A DNA stretch of 64,000 bases from Mimachlamys varia. Lineage: Eukaryota; Mollusca; Bivalvia; Pectinida; Pectinidae. The notes beneath the pieces were generated by a model. That model worked only from the letters and a program-made list of their open reading frames with translations, ran no database searches and had not been told where the DNA came from. Shown piece by piece: positions 47,959-59,069 of this stretch (positions are counted from its first letter, which is position 1; every line of letters starts with the position of its first letter). The translations under genes were made by a program, and so were the position numbers. The stretch is from contig OX392541.1 in NCBI GenBank assembly GCA_947623455.1, positions 3,362,701 to 3,426,700 of the forward strand, in the 5' to 3' direction.

Positions 47959-48981
47959 TTATAACCCTAAATGCTCGGTAACCTGCAACCTACGCTGCAG
48001 AGAATCGACCACGTAGCCGTCCTTTGACGTATCGCTTCTCCATCTCCCATGCCTTTTCCAGCACCTATCATTGACACCAGCATTGGCCGCCTCAGTGGCG
48101 CCACCAGCCCTTAGGGAATGCAGACCTAAATCTAACCCTTCGGCTACCTCGGCCAACCTTTTGACAACGCATTCCCTAGCTCTAGTGTAACTTAATGGCT
48201 TTGACTTGTTTATCTGTTTACAACCACCCTTCACACGAACTAATGGCTTGAACAAGAAATCTTTAGATCCTACCTCTGCTCCGGACAGACTCATGAACTT
48301 CTGTAACATCAAATAAGGACACGCTGCCGTCTTACCTTTCGCTATTACAATCTCGTCCCCCAATCGGTATTGGTCTGTCTTACTTTTCCTAATCGCTAAT
48401 CTAACACACGCCTCATGAAATGACACATCCTCGCAACGCAACGCGCTCAACTCATTGAACCTGAGAAAACCTGCAAAACACAAAACTATCATAGTAAGAT
48501 CTCTTACGACTGATATGTCCATAGAGTCCTTATGGATATTACACAGTTTAATCAGCATGCCAGAGGACACAGTGTCTTTTCTTTTCCTTGGAGCCCGTGC
48601 TTGCCGTTTAGCGGCCTCCATCAAATTTTTTACAAAACCGTTCTCTGTAGGGTCGTCGAAACCGTTAATCGAATGCGCCCATTTTATTCCATAAACCGCT
48701 GATGTGACTACGCTGCTCGATCCGCCTGTATCCAATATGTGCGTCAAATATAACGCCACGTAAATAGGCTGTGCCGGGAGAGGACAACCGCCCTGCTGTT
48801 TCACAAATTTCTCCCATCGTCTGAACGCGCTGTAATATTTAATAACTGTTGCGTCGCTTTTTGCCGTTAGGATGTATCCCGCTATTTTTGCGACCAGTCC
48901 CTCCGTCCGACTCGTATATTGTCCTGCCCGCTTAACCGCTTGACCTATGCTTGCGTGAAGCCCGACACCTGAAAAAAACAA
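47959..48981 (-). CDS. Ngaro tyrosine recombinase (YR)
   Basis: A recombinase of about 340 residues that would integrate the circular DNA intermediate in place of an integrase (family knowledge). Catalytic residues can be seen: Arg in FLRFNELSAL, the H-x-x-R of GLHSLRAGG, then HGRWRSDTSKDGY with the nucleophilic Tyr. The N-terminal core-binding region (KYYSAFRRWEKFV) is present. The frame has no ATG at its start; the first Met is about 120 residues in, inside the conserved part. It is in the same frame as gag-RT, after one TGA and four codons. Expression may need readthrough, splicing (a TTTTTTTCAG acceptor-like site begins the frame) or an unmutated stop codon. It ends at TAA 44 bp before B1. 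Confidence 0.85.
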   Translation of the reverse strand: MFFSGVGLHASIGQAVKRAGQYTSRTEGLVAKIAGYILTAKSDATVIKYYSAFRRWEKFVKQQGGCPLPAQPIYVALYLTHILDTGGSSSVVTSAVYGIKWAHSINGFDDPTENGFVKNLMEAAKRQARAPRKRKDTVSSGMLIKLCNIHKDSMDISVVRDLTMIVLCFAGFLRFNELSALRCEDVSFHEACVRLAIRKSKTDQYRLGDEIVIAKGKTAACPYLMLQKFMSLSGAEVGSKDFLFKPLVRVKGGCKQINKSKPLSYTRARECVVKRLAEVAEGLDLGLHSLRAGGATEAANAGVNDRCWKRHGRWRSDTSKDGYVVDSLQRRLQVTEHLGL

Positions 48982-48993
48982 ATCAAGTTTGGA

Positions 48994-51744
48994 TCAAAAC
49001 CTCAGCCTTAAAGCTACCATGCGCGGTCCCCCGTTTTTTCCAAACACTCCATTAAGACTTCCTTTCCCAGCTAGCACACTACCCTCAAAAAACATCTTAT
49101 ATTCCTTTACAAAGGATGCATATTTATCTCCCCTTGGAGCAATAACCGGCCAGAAAGGAGCTGAAGTCCAATATGGTACTATCAGAGTACCCATGGCCTT
49201 CTCATCTATCATCTTATTAATAACTTTCGGTATCAAACCAGGCGGTGGAACCAGCCAATTGTTTTGACCGGCCCATGCCTGACTCAAACCATCTATGCCT
49301 GCTGTACCTGGACACCACCACCTCGAATTAAAAACACTGCATTTTGCATTTCTGTCGCTCGCGAATCTGTCAACAGTAAATTCGCCCCATTCCTCATTAA
49401 GGTAATTGAACACATTGTTCTGAATAGACCAATCATCGCTGTCTGATGCTCTACTGTACGAATCCGCTAATTGGTTATCTGCCCTTGGTACCCATGCCGG
49501 TACTAAATTAAGGCCTTTGTCGCAACAAAGCCCCCTGATTATTACCGCCTTATCATTCAACGTAGCCACTTTGCTGCCATTTGACAATATTGTCGCTACG
49601 TTCTGGCTATCAGTGCACCACAACACTGTGCGCCCTACCAGGCATCGCCCTACCAGGCAACCATCGTAATGTAACAACATTCGAAGTACAGCTTCCAACT
49701 CTCTCCAAGTTGAGCTTTCGCTACTCTCGGACTCGGTCCATTGACCAAGAACCTCGCTATCGTCTATATGGAGTATATATCCCCCGTAACCTGTATCTGA
49801 AGCATCGCTGTATATCAGGAAATCATGCGTGTACGACTTGTCTATAGGCGCACCATTCAAACTCTGTACTTGATAATACCAGAACCGCATTTCATCTAAA
49901 GCATCCTTTGTCAAAAATATACTAGAGTCCCAACTTGCCTTCATAATCACACATGCATACATATGCCGTGTCATCATTCTGACCACTGGCCCCATAGCTA
50001 CTCTCATAGCGATAATCTGACCAATCAGTCTGGCTAGCTGCCTCGCTGTCACTCGACATTTCACTTGCGATACCTTATCCAACAACGTGAGTAACGACGA
50101 CCTCAGCCTCTCAACCTTATTGTCAGGTATATAAACCATCCCCTCTGAAAATGACCAACGCATACCTAACCATACGGCATCTTGACTAGGCACCCAACTG
50201 CATTTTTGTTCTGCTATTAAGAAACCGAAACGCATCAAATCAGCCCTAACCGAACCACTGAACGCGCTAGCCTCAGCTGCTGTAGCATCGCCACCAATAC
50301 CATCGTCCAGGTACATTATTACTCTATTTCCCTGCGAACGCCAGTGCTTTACCAACACCCTTGTCACCTTTGTAAAAATATATCCCGCAGTGGAAAGACC
50401 AAATGGTAATACATTGAAAACAAAATATCTTCGCTCGCCGCTGATCACCCATGAAAACCCTAAAAATGTCCTATGGTTCGGGAAAATCTCAATATGGTGA
50501 TAAGCTGATTTTAGATCGAACGTAAATACCCAATCGCCTGTCTTGAACATGTCCAACGCTACCGATGAATCCTCAAACTTACACCTGTACTTGAACAAAC
50601 ACGGATTTACGTGCCTACAATCCAATACAAGACGCAACTTTTCCCTGTTACCAGCCACAGTCAAAGGATTAACCACCTTTGGGACGCTGTCTACTTCTGT
50701 TATACAGCCTTTTGAAAGTAACGCAACTATCTCTTGCGATACAAAACTCGCATTATCCCTCGCGGATTTATTATTACCCAAAACAATGCTATCCGGCACT
50801 GAAAACAAAGGCAACTTGTAACCCTCGCGTATAACATTCAACACATTTTTACATGCCTCTATACTCTCCCATTCATGCAAAGCATTGCGCAACATTCCTA
50901 CCGGTGATTTTACCTTGGAATTTGACCTTTCATCTATTGACCCTACTATGGTAGTAAAATTGTTCACCGAACCAGAACCGGGCGTAACAAAGCCACGTGG
51001 CGTACTCGCCGGCTCATCAAAAGCTATGAAAACGTCTCCCACAGACACCCGTGCTTCCACACAAAAACAAAAATTGTTACTTATCTTATTTTGGCCTTTC
51101 TGCATACAATCTACCCTCCAATGACCGGGCTTCCCGCATGCAAAGCACAATCCGGGTCGCCTGCTCGTGCTCGCACTCGTCGTGGTCGTCTCCATCGGCG
51201 AAGACTGTACATGTTGTCTCCCAGGGGCGCTGTAGGGGAAATATCGCTTCTGCTTTGCAGCCTTTAAAGTTTTTATTTTTCTCTGCGCTCTGGCTTCCGC
51301 TCTTGTGATACGTTTCTCGTCCTCCGAGTCTTCGGCTAAGGCATTTGTCTCATACTCCTCCACAATTTTCCAACCTGTCTCAGAGGAGTCGGCCATTTTA
51401 ATTAATTTTTGTCGATGTTTTATAATTTCCAAACCTTCGGCAATCTTTGTACTGGCCCTCTCTGCGTGCGCATCATAAGAAGGATACTCCTGTAAAGCTG
51501 CGTGCGCCTCTTGCAGTTTGTTGGTAACTTTCGCGTTCACTTTAAACTGCTCTTCGTTTCCCTTTTTCTTAAATTGGTACGGGGATACTTCTGACATTTT
51601 GGAAATTTGAGTTTCGGCAATCTGTCTCTGAGTTTCACCGATTTCCTGCTTAAAACACTCCAACTTTGACGTCATCATCCGCTCTAAGCTACTCAACATA
51701 TCGCTCTGCGATAATGCTGGTCGCTCCATCCCTTCCGACTCCAT
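48994..51744 (-). CDS. Ngaro gag - reverse transcriptase - RNase H polyprotein
   Basis: An uninterrupted frame of 916 residues from ATG at 51744. The N-terminal part (about 1-235) is gag-like: helical, Lys/Glu-rich, with a CCHC knuckle CFACGKPGHWRVDC. The RT spans about 320-560 with VFTFDLKSAYHHIEI (motif A), LPFGLSTAGYIFTK (motif B) and MYLDDGIGG (motif C). The RNase H shows IYSDASDTGYGG, WRELEAV, WCTDSQNV and ADNQLADS, so its acidic residues are present. The DIRS-type C-terminus includes VDRFASDRNAKC. No methyltransferase or hydrolase domain is evident. It ends at TGA (48996-48994), and the same frame continues into the recombinase. Confidence 0.88.
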   Translation of the reverse strand: MESEGMERPALSQSDMLSSLERMMTSKLECFKQEIGETQRQIAETQISKMSEVSPYQFKKKGNEEQFKVNAKVTNKLQEAHAALQEYPSYDAHAERASTKIAEGLEIIKHRQKLIKMADSSETGWKIVEEYETNALAEDSEDEKRITRAEARAQRKIKTLKAAKQKRYFPYSAPGRQHVQSSPMETTTTSASTSRRPGLCFACGKPGHWRVDCMQKGQNKISNNFCFCVEARVSVGDVFIAFDEPASTPRGFVTPGSGSVNNFTTIVGSIDERSNSKVKSPVGMLRNALHEWESIEACKNVLNVIREGYKLPLFSVPDSIVLGNNKSARDNASFVSQEIVALLSKGCITEVDSVPKVVNPLTVAGNREKLRLVLDCRHVNPCLFKYRCKFEDSSVALDMFKTGDWVFTFDLKSAYHHIEIFPNHRTFLGFSWVISGERRYFVFNVLPFGLSTAGYIFTKVTRVLVKHWRSQGNRVIMYLDDGIGGDATAAEASAFSGSVRADLMRFGFLIAEQKCSWVPSQDAVWLGMRWSFSEGMVYIPDNKVERLRSSLLTLLDKVSQVKCRVTARQLARLIGQIIAMRVAMGPVVRMMTRHMYACVIMKASWDSSIFLTKDALDEMRFWYYQVQSLNGAPIDKSYTHDFLIYSDASDTGYGGYILHIDDSEVLGQWTESESSESSTWRELEAVLRMLLHYDGCLVGRCLVGRTVLWCTDSQNVATILSNGSKVATLNDKAVIIRGLCCDKGLNLVPAWVPRADNQLADSYSRASDSDDWSIQNNVFNYLNEEWGEFTVDRFASDRNAKCSVFNSRWWCPGTAGIDGLSQAWAGQNNWLVPPPGLIPKVINKMIDEKAMGTLIVPYWTSAPFWPVIAPRGDKYASFVKEYKMFFEGSVLAGKGSLNGVFGKNGGPRMVALRLRF

Positions 51745-51772
51745 ATACAATGTATGACGTTATTAAATAGTA

Positions 51773-51973
51773 GAAAATTTAGAGGTACGTTCCCTTGCTG
51801 ACCAAAAGCTAGAATGACTTACAAAACCGCCTTACCACGGCCCGCACTTCTGAAACAATCTCATTGGTCAGTACAAACTGCACGTACTACCCGATCTATA
51901 CGACCGACACGTATACCCGCGAACCTATAGGACAAATATTTCCCGCTATTCTCCGAAACGCGGGAAATTTGAA
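51773..51973 (-). repeat. Split direct repeat A1 of the Ngaro element
   Basis: 201 bp; starts GAAAATTTAGAGGTACG and ends GCGGGAAATTTGAA on the plus strand. Identical by eye to A2. It contains an inner inverted pair TTTCCCGC / GCGGGAAA near its outer end. Confidence 0.9.
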
Positions 51974-52400
51974 TTCCCCTGTGGATGTTGTGAAACCCCA
52001 GTTACCTGACAACAGATTGGTGTATGCTGTATAAACTGTAGTGTATGGTACCATAAGACCTGTGGTGACATTAGCTCCGCAAATCTGTCAAACTTGGAGC
52101 GATCAAGTGTGATTTGGCACTGCTACAAATGTAACACCATAAATATTGATAGTTTGACCTTTAATAGTTTCGAAAGATCAACATCTAATGCATATCAACA
52201 GTTTTCAAACTTAGATATTTCTGTTGGTTCAGTCTCGTCAACAATGAACTTCAGTCCTGCGCACACAAGTAGTCCCAAAAAGAAAACCGGTGCCCGTACA
52301 TCTTCTACCACTAGTAAACATAGGACTTCAACCAGTGCTGAACATAGTTCAAGCTATAGTAACACATCCAATCCTTCTTTGATCTTAGACTACTGACTGT
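51974..52400 (+). pseudogene. LINE PHD finger region
   Basis: Translation gives a Cys-rich finger: PCGCC, then CCINCSVWYHKTCGD and WHCYKC, i.e. C4HC3-type spacing. A TGA lies between the first and second halves. It continues the 5' LINE part once the inserted element is removed. Confidence 0.65.
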
Positions 52401-53000
52401 CAACTGTTGCAGTGTACGTACAAACCAATCTGAATTTAGGGCAGCCCTGGATTATGTTAAGCCCGATATCATTTGTGGGACAGAATCATGGTTAAAGGAA
52501 TAAAACCAGGTATTCCGCCAACGGCCATTGCAAACAGTGAAATATTCCCTGATAACTACATTGTCCACCGGCATGATCGCTCATCTGGTATGGGTGGGGG
52601 AGTGTTTACAGCGATAAGAAAAGGTCTTGTCACAGATAGTCAACCCGAATTAGTGACCGACTGTGAAATAGTGTGGTCTAAAATTAAACTCCGCAACAAA
52701 AAAGACCTGTTCCTCTCATCCTTTTACATGCCACATCGCAACATGATAGATGTCAACAACCTCACCAACTCCATTCATAAGTTGTTACAAAACTCTCCAG
52801 ACCGACATGTCATCTTGGTAGGGGATTTCAATTGTCCAGACATAAACTGGGATACCCTTTCTGTCAAGCAAGGAGCTCAACAACGAGAGGTCCAACAATC
52901 AATTGTTGACTTCTCAGTGGGGAACGGGTTATCACAGGTCCATCATGAAGCCAATAGACAGGATAACATCCTAGACCTAGTATTTACCACCAACTACTAG
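52391..53000 (+). pseudogene. LINE AP-endonuclease-like domain
   Basis: Motifs in order: DIICGTESWL, GMGGGVFTAIRK, VGDFNCPDINWD and RQDNILDLVFT, with a stop between the first and second. This domain nicks target DNA for target-primed reverse transcription (family knowledge). Confidence 0.75.
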
Positions 53001-53025
53001 CATCCCGGGTATCGGTGACCCCGCC

Positions 53026-53400
53026 ATGGTGATAACAGACTTTGATATCCTCCCTCATGTCGTGATTAGGAAACCACGAAAGTGCTACCTTTTCTCGAAA
53101 GCTACATGGGAAGATATGAAAGCCCGGTGTGTCAGTCTATCAGAGACAATCACACAGTTACTACAGGGTGATAACATCGACATTGATATACTATGGACAA
53201 TGTTCAAAGAACAGATTCAGGTAGCCATCGATAAGACCATACCCAATAAGATGGTGAAAGGGAGACAATCTGTTCCCTGGTTGAATAACAACCTCCGTAG
53301 AATGTTCCGGAGGAAAGCCAGGCTATATAAACGTGCCAAGGTTTCAGGCAACTGGGAGGATTTTAAGGTGTTCAAACGTAAGTGTAAGCGGGAGTTTTAA
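53026..53400 (+). pseudogene. LINE linker between endonuclease and RT
   Basis: 124 residues with VPWLNNNLRRMFRRKARLYK, the basic motif common upstream of the RT in this LINE group. Ends at a stop. Confidence 0.6.
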
Positions 53401-53641
53401 AAGGCAGAGGTATCTTACATTAACAGCACTATCGAGAAGAGCCTCAATGACAATAACACCAAACCATTCTGGCGCCTTGTAAAATCTAAGAGACAAGATA
53501 ATATTGGTATACCACCACTCAAACACGAAGGTGTTTTAAAGAGCAGCAGCGGGGACAAGGCACGAATTTTACTTGGTCAGTTTTGCTCTGTGTTTAGTAA
53601 AGACAACTCACAGCCGACTAGTATGTCAACCAGAGTAAATC

Positions 53642-54466
53642 ATGCACTACCACCACTCACCATTACAACTTCGGGTCCAGAGTTCAAATACACAAGGCGG
53701 TGGGCCCAACCAGATTTTGAAGATTTGTGCAAATGAGGACTGGACTAGTGCTAACGTCACTTCTATCTTCAAAAAAGGGAATGTCCATATGGCTGAGAAT
53801 TACCGCCCGGTGTCACTGACTTGTGTGTCATGCAAAATCATTGAACACATTGTCTGTAAACAGCTATTAGACCATCTGGATCGTAACTCTATTCTGACCA
53901 AACTAAATCGTGGCTTCAGAGCTGGTTTCTCTTATGAAACACAGCTCATCACCACCATGCACGACCTTTTACGAAGCCATTATAATGGAACTCCTACTGA
54001 CATAGTAGTGTTAGACTTTTCCAAAGCGTTCGATATTGTTCCCCATCATAAACTGCTATTTAAACTGAAATCTTACGGTATCAACGGTTCCATCCACAAG
54101 TGGCTCAGTTCCTTCCTCTGTAATCGTGATAGAAAAGTAGTCGTTGATGGAGATCAATCTTCCCTTGCACCAGTACTATCTGGAGTACCTCAAGGGACGG
54201 TCCTCGGACCATTATTGTTTCTCTGTTACATAAACGACTGGTCTGATGCAGTCAAATCACAGGTCCGTCTTTTTGCCGATGACTGCCTGATCTACCGAGA
54301 GATTGGATCAGTGAGAGATACGTGCCAGCTCCAGAGCGACCTCAACAACCTTGAATGTTTGGCAGCTGACTCGGGCATGAAGTTCAATCCGAAGAAATGT
54401 ACAGTTCTTCGTATTGACAGCAAGAAGCCTCACGTCTACTCTCTCGGTGGCCAGATACTCAAATAA
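53642..54466 (+). pseudogene. LINE reverse transcriptase domain
   Basis: Motifs: NYRPVSLTCVSCKIIEHIV, LDFSKAFDIVPHHKLL (motif A), SGVPQGTVLGPLLFLCYIND (motif B) and LFADDCLIY (motif C with the FADD catalytic pair). The catalytic residues are intact, but the frame stops at 54466 and shifts for the tail. Confidence 0.85.
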
Positions 54467-54513
54467 ACTAGTGAGTGTCCCTACCTTGGAGTTATCATCA
54501 ATGAAAACCTTAG

Positions 54514-54978
54514 GTGGACCTCAATATTGCAAAGACCGTCAAGAAGGCCCACTGCTCCCTTGGCTTCATTATCCGCGACCTTGAACACTGCCCACGTAGT
54601 TGTCGAAGGTCAGCCTACCTCTGCCTTGTTAGGTCAATTTTGGAGCATGGATGTGCCGTATGGGACCCATACCACCAATACAACATAACCAACTTGGAGA
54701 GGGTCCAGCGTAATGCTGCACGCTTTATCTCTGGCGACTACAAGAGCAGAGAAGAAGGTTGTGTAACAAATATGCTAAAGGACCTAGGCCTGACTCCATT
54801 AGCAGAAGGCAGGCATATGCTACGTCTTACCCTGTATTTCAAAGTGGCTGAGGGCACATTACCATCTCTGCCCTCATCAAACTTTTTAACGCCAGAAAGG
54901 GAACGACGGAAAATACGCCCAATGGATCTATTTGACAACGAACAATGTAAACAATGTGACTACGTGACGGAAAAGTGA
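54514..54978 (+). pseudogene. LINE C-terminal tail
   Basis: RSILEHGCAVWDPYHQYNI, LERVQRNAARFISGDYKS and LTLYFKVAEG are typical of the region after the RT in these LINEs. It ends early at 54978; the final tail is missing. Confidence 0.7.
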
Positions 54979-55384
54979 AACCATGATTCGCCACAGTATC
55001 ACATGTGGTCTGGCCGCACTGTGAACTCTTTGAATCGGATTTCCTGTATTAGCAGATATTTCATTTATCATTATTTGTGTTGTACAGCGAATAACGGCTT
55101 TATTAATATCTCATCTGCCGGTGTCATATTACGGTACAGTACAAATGTATAAATATCTTTTCTTCAACATTTTTCTTTGTACACGATCTCTTTAACACGG
55201 CCATCGATCATTAAATGTGTTTTCATTGAGCTGTCGCAAGGGGATTTTGTGACCTCTCGAGTATTGATTAACATTGCTTTAACAGAATCTGGGTTAGGCC
55301 AAGATATCGATAACTAGATACTGGCTTAGATAATTAATATCAAGGGATGAAAGAGTCTTTTAATTTTATAAAGCATATCACACG

Positions 55385-55423
55385 ACGTGACGTCACAATG
55401 GTTCTACAATGACGTGACGTCAC
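55385..55423. promoter_or_regulatory. Doublet of CRE-like palindromes
   Basis: ACGTGACGTCAC occurs twice, 27 bp apart, each centred on TGACGTCA. This is a binding site for CREB/ATF-type factors, but no gene start is evident nearby. Other single TGACGTCA-like sites are at 3287 and 25779. Confidence 0.35.
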
Positions 55424-55829
55424 GAATACAGTAAACTTTGATGCCGAAAAGAAAAAACGGCGATGTGATGAAATTGAAATCTTTTACAAAAAATTAACCG
55501 TTAACATTAGAAAGGTGAGATTATTTTCTTTCCACAAACGTTGTTTGCAAATATTTGGTATGCTTTATCTCGCTGTATGATTCTTTTTTATCAAAAAAGC
55601 TCAAGGAAAATGCTGAAATTTTCAAAATGGTAGCCAGTCAAAACGTGTTTTAATGGTTTTTGAGCTTAAACATGACCGATGTGGAGATATGGTGCTATCA
55701 GTGTCAACCATCTCTCCTACAGCTACAGTATATACATACACTGTTAGAAAAAAATAGAAACCGATTACACCAATCTGTCAACAAAACCATAATCCGAACT
55801 AAAAATCGATCAAACTAGAGGCAAAATAG

Positions 55830-56045
55830 GAACAAAGGAAATGAATATACGGAGACCCTTAAGAATAAGAACAAGTGCTCCGGAAGAGTGAGGGGCGTCT
55901 GTTTAATCGACGACACTGGCAATTAATTCTAGTTCACATCCAAGTAAATACACGTCCTCAAAGTGAGATCGGGGGCATTACTAACCATCAACACAAGTAA
56001 GCATACTAATGAGCATATTGAAAAACGTCCACCTTCGTTTCAAAA
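55830..56045 (-). repeat. Dispersed repeat A, copy on the minus strand
   Basis: Reverse-complement matches to the repeat at 4218: GCTCCGGAAGAGTGA, GTCGACGACAC-like words, TCACATCCAAGTAAAT and AAAAACGTCCACCTTCG. More diverged than the other copies. Confidence 0.6.
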
Positions 56046-56679
56046 CAGGCATACCGAATACAAGGCTACAGAACATAATTTACTTTGTTTTAAATACACC
56101 TCGTCCTGGTTTTTTTTTAAACAATTTTTTCAGGTTATATGATTTATGTAAAGAATATTTACATTTTTTGTGACGTGTCGATGCTTAGTACGAAATGTAC
56201 CCTGTCACCTTCATCAGCCAAATGACCAACAAAGTGTAAGCATACACATGTGTAATCGAGGTGGTAATGACAATCAAAGTACTGAAAATCCTGAAACGCT
56301 AAAACTTCAAACAATAGTATGTATATTTCGACAGCTATTGAAGTGTTTTTGTTGTATGGGTTTCGATATCAGAAAGTTTCAGAATAGGGATTAAGTAAGT
56401 ATTTAGAGTAAACCCAATAACACGCAGGTTGTTTAGATTGACGAGTTGTATTTCAAGCTACATGTACAATTAAGTGCAGTGCTTTAATAATTTAACTAAA
56501 TATCAATTTTTATTACAAATGAACATTGATCCATTTACAAGGAACAGAAGCGAATGTGTTTATTTTAATATATGCACCGAAATAAACGGTATTAGTGTGT
56601 TAGACACAAAATAAAAAGTGGGATCTTTTCCCTTTTTTCTTCTTAAGAAAAGGCATTATTAGTTGAAAATGGTAGACTA

Positions 56680-57235
56680 TGAGCTAAAATTTCAAGATGG
56701 CCGTCCGTCGGCCATTTTGTTTTTCTGATCGGCCCTAAAAGCAAAATAGCACAACTATAAGGACCAAGAGGAATATACATATGAAGTTTGAGAAAGACCC
56801 ACTTCACTTACATCTCTAACCCTAATTAACAAAATTCAGGATGGCAATCTGTCAGACATCTTGTTTATCTGATCAGTCTCAAAATCCCTCAACGGGCACA
56901 ACTAGGCACGAAAGTGAAACTACATATGGAATTTGAGAACTTCTCTAAGAAATAGTGATTTCAATGTCAAAGTCCAAGATGGCTGCTTTTCAGCCATTCT
57001 GATCAGCTACAAAATCAAAAGGGCACAACAGTAGGGACCAAGGGAACCTACATATGAAATATTAGAAAGATCCCTCTAGTAGTTGTCAATTTCAATGCCT
57101 AAATCAAAGATGGCAGCATTTCCGCCAATTTTGTTTTACTGATCAGCATGATATCAAACGGGCATAACTAAGCACAACGTGAAACCTACATGTGCAATTT
57201 GAGAAACTGACTGAGAAGTTTTTAACACAATAAAA
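56680..57235 (+). repeat. Degenerate tandem repeat family D
   Basis: Four diverged copies of a unit of about 135-140 bp, each with AAGATGGC..., TTTTCTGATC, GGGCACAACTA and CATATGAA.TTTGAGAAAG words. Inverted relatives lie at 33395-34140 and 35770-35910. Confidence 0.75.
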
Positions 57236-57239
57236 ACAA

Positions 57240-58840
57240 CTTCAGGTTAACATTATCGTTCGGAGGAAGGTGAATGAGTCATTGAAATATACGCTGCTGG
57301 TAGTTAGCAAAATGGATATTAGATAAAAAATAAAAGGATTCGCAAGCATATCTCTCGTTACAAATGATAGTTCGAACTATCCAATTTGTCATAAAACATC
57401 ACAGTAAACAGTCAAATTGTTGTTCCAAAAGATCGAACGACGGCCTATTACAATATCTTTACCAAGCTGGAGAAAAGTAATGGTAAGCAAACATGTCATA
57501 TTCACTTACAGTTACAGCTCTAGGCCTAATTATCAATTATCAAGTTCATATATATACAAAGCAGGGAAAATTACATGTATGTTGGCCGTGATCTATCTAT
57601 GGCCACACATAATAACGGTAATTTACACTATAAAGGTTTTTGCACACCAGAGAAATAATATAAGTGTTATTTCTACTAAATAACTTATATTAAGTCAATT
57701 ACTATGTACACTTTACAGGTTCTGATAAAGTTTCGTTAAAACAAAAATGTGAACCTACAATGTATAGTGATATGTGAAGCACAGAGGACGTAATTATAAA
57801 ACCACGAGCTTTTGCTCGCCATAGAAAAGTACAAGTGCTATTTTCAATAAATCAAGTGTTTTGCCAATTCATATGTACATTAATTATGCAGGTTCTGATA
57901 ATGTCTCATTAAAAATTGTATACTCAGTACAATATTAAGTAAGAAAATCGATCAAGCTTGTGCATTCAGTATACACGTATATACTATATCACAACGTTAG
58001 TGACAAAGTTAGGGGAAATAACTCGTAAATAACGTTATCATATCCAGAGGGCGGATTTTTAATGTAGTTACGAACTAATACTTCCGACGGACAACTTGAT
58101 CAATCATTTTGGTTTATGCACATGTACAAGGTAATTTATCATTGAAATCAAAATCAATCTATTTGGCTATGGCGCGATTATATAATCAAAGTTTAACAGC
58201 AAAGTACGCCATGCCAGTTCATTCCACGATCCGTATACGAGCGTAAAGCACAGAGAGGTATAGCACGAATGTATACACGAGAGGTCAGGCCATGAGCAGA
58301 GACGTAATATTTAAATGAGCCATGGAAGTGAAAAACTGATTTCTTTGTTACAAATCGCATATATATTATTAAAGTCATCATAATTATTAACAATACCATG
58401 GGAACATCATTTCCTGTTAGGTTAAGGCTTTCAAATAGTTTAGATATCTTACGATTGGTAGCAAATCAAGCTTTTCTGGAGCGGGAGGGGAAAAAATGAC
58501 ATGGGTCAAAGTTCACAGAATAGTGGCAGCAATAGACGCAAAAACTACTCGTAGTTTTAGCGCTTAAAACGGTCATTTCGTCTACGCTGTTAGGCGTATG
58601 TACAATTGTAAAGTTATTGTACCGAAACGACTCGATCCAGCTACGCTTTGTTTATGACTTGGTCATGAAGATATTTTTTTGGTTGTGTAAAATAATCTTT
58701 TCATAAAAGCCTTATCCTCGATTTAAACCCAACTGCTTCGAATAAACGTTTTCATGACGAGTGGTCTCCCCTTTTGTAGATCATCAGGTCGTTGTACTAC
58801 AAGATATTATTTTATTACTGACCTATATTTAAACGATCTA
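57240..58840. other. Intergenic, nothing recognised
   Basis: AT-rich DNA without supported genes. A frame at 57417-57683 is short and unrecognised. Confidence 0.55.
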
Positions 58841-58843
58841 TCT

Positions 58844-59069
58844 AATGATGATGCTCATTAGTTCTCGGAGTTACTCGATAACATGTCTAAATTTAATTCA
58901 GATATAAAACCTCACTTTTAAACTTTTGTATTTCGGCTCAGAATGTTTTACCCATAAACGAGTATTTAGAGAAAACAAAAACAAAAATTTAAAAAACAAG
59001 AACATGGTTGCCAAGATCCCCTGCCGACGCAAACACAGAAAACCACGTGATATCAACGTCTGTAAGCAA
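58844..59069. repeat. Local duplication, copy 1
   Basis: AATGATGATGCTCATTAG to CAACGTCTGTAAGCAA. The second copy at 60020-60249 is nearly identical and in the same orientation. Confidence 0.9.

Larger units (their letters stand above)
47243..51973 (-). mobile_element. Ngaro-type tyrosine-recombinase retrotransposon, near intact
   Basis: A 4.73-kb element on the minus strand. Order 5' to 3': repeat A1 (51973-51773), gag-RT-RNase H, tyrosine recombinase, repeat B1 (47914-47845), repeat A2 (47845-47645), a 332-bp spacer, repeat B2 (47312-47243). A1/A2 are 201 bp and B1/B2 are 70 bp. They look identical by eye, and B1 abuts A2, as expected of split direct repeats formed through a circular intermediate. 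No LTRs, integrase or target duplication. It sits inside the LINE. Confidence 0.88.
46896..54978 (+). mobile_element. LINE (CR1/Jockey-like) interrupted by a Ngaro element
   Basis: Pieces on the plus strand run 46896-47242 (N-terminal region ending GDININPCPG), then after the insertion a PHD finger, an AP-endonuclease-like domain, a reverse transcriptase and its C-terminal tail. Frames are broken by stops and shifts, so the copy is dead. The protein order (PHD finger, endonuclease, RT) fits the CR1/Jockey group of LINEs. The insertion occupies 47243-51973. Confidence 0.8.
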
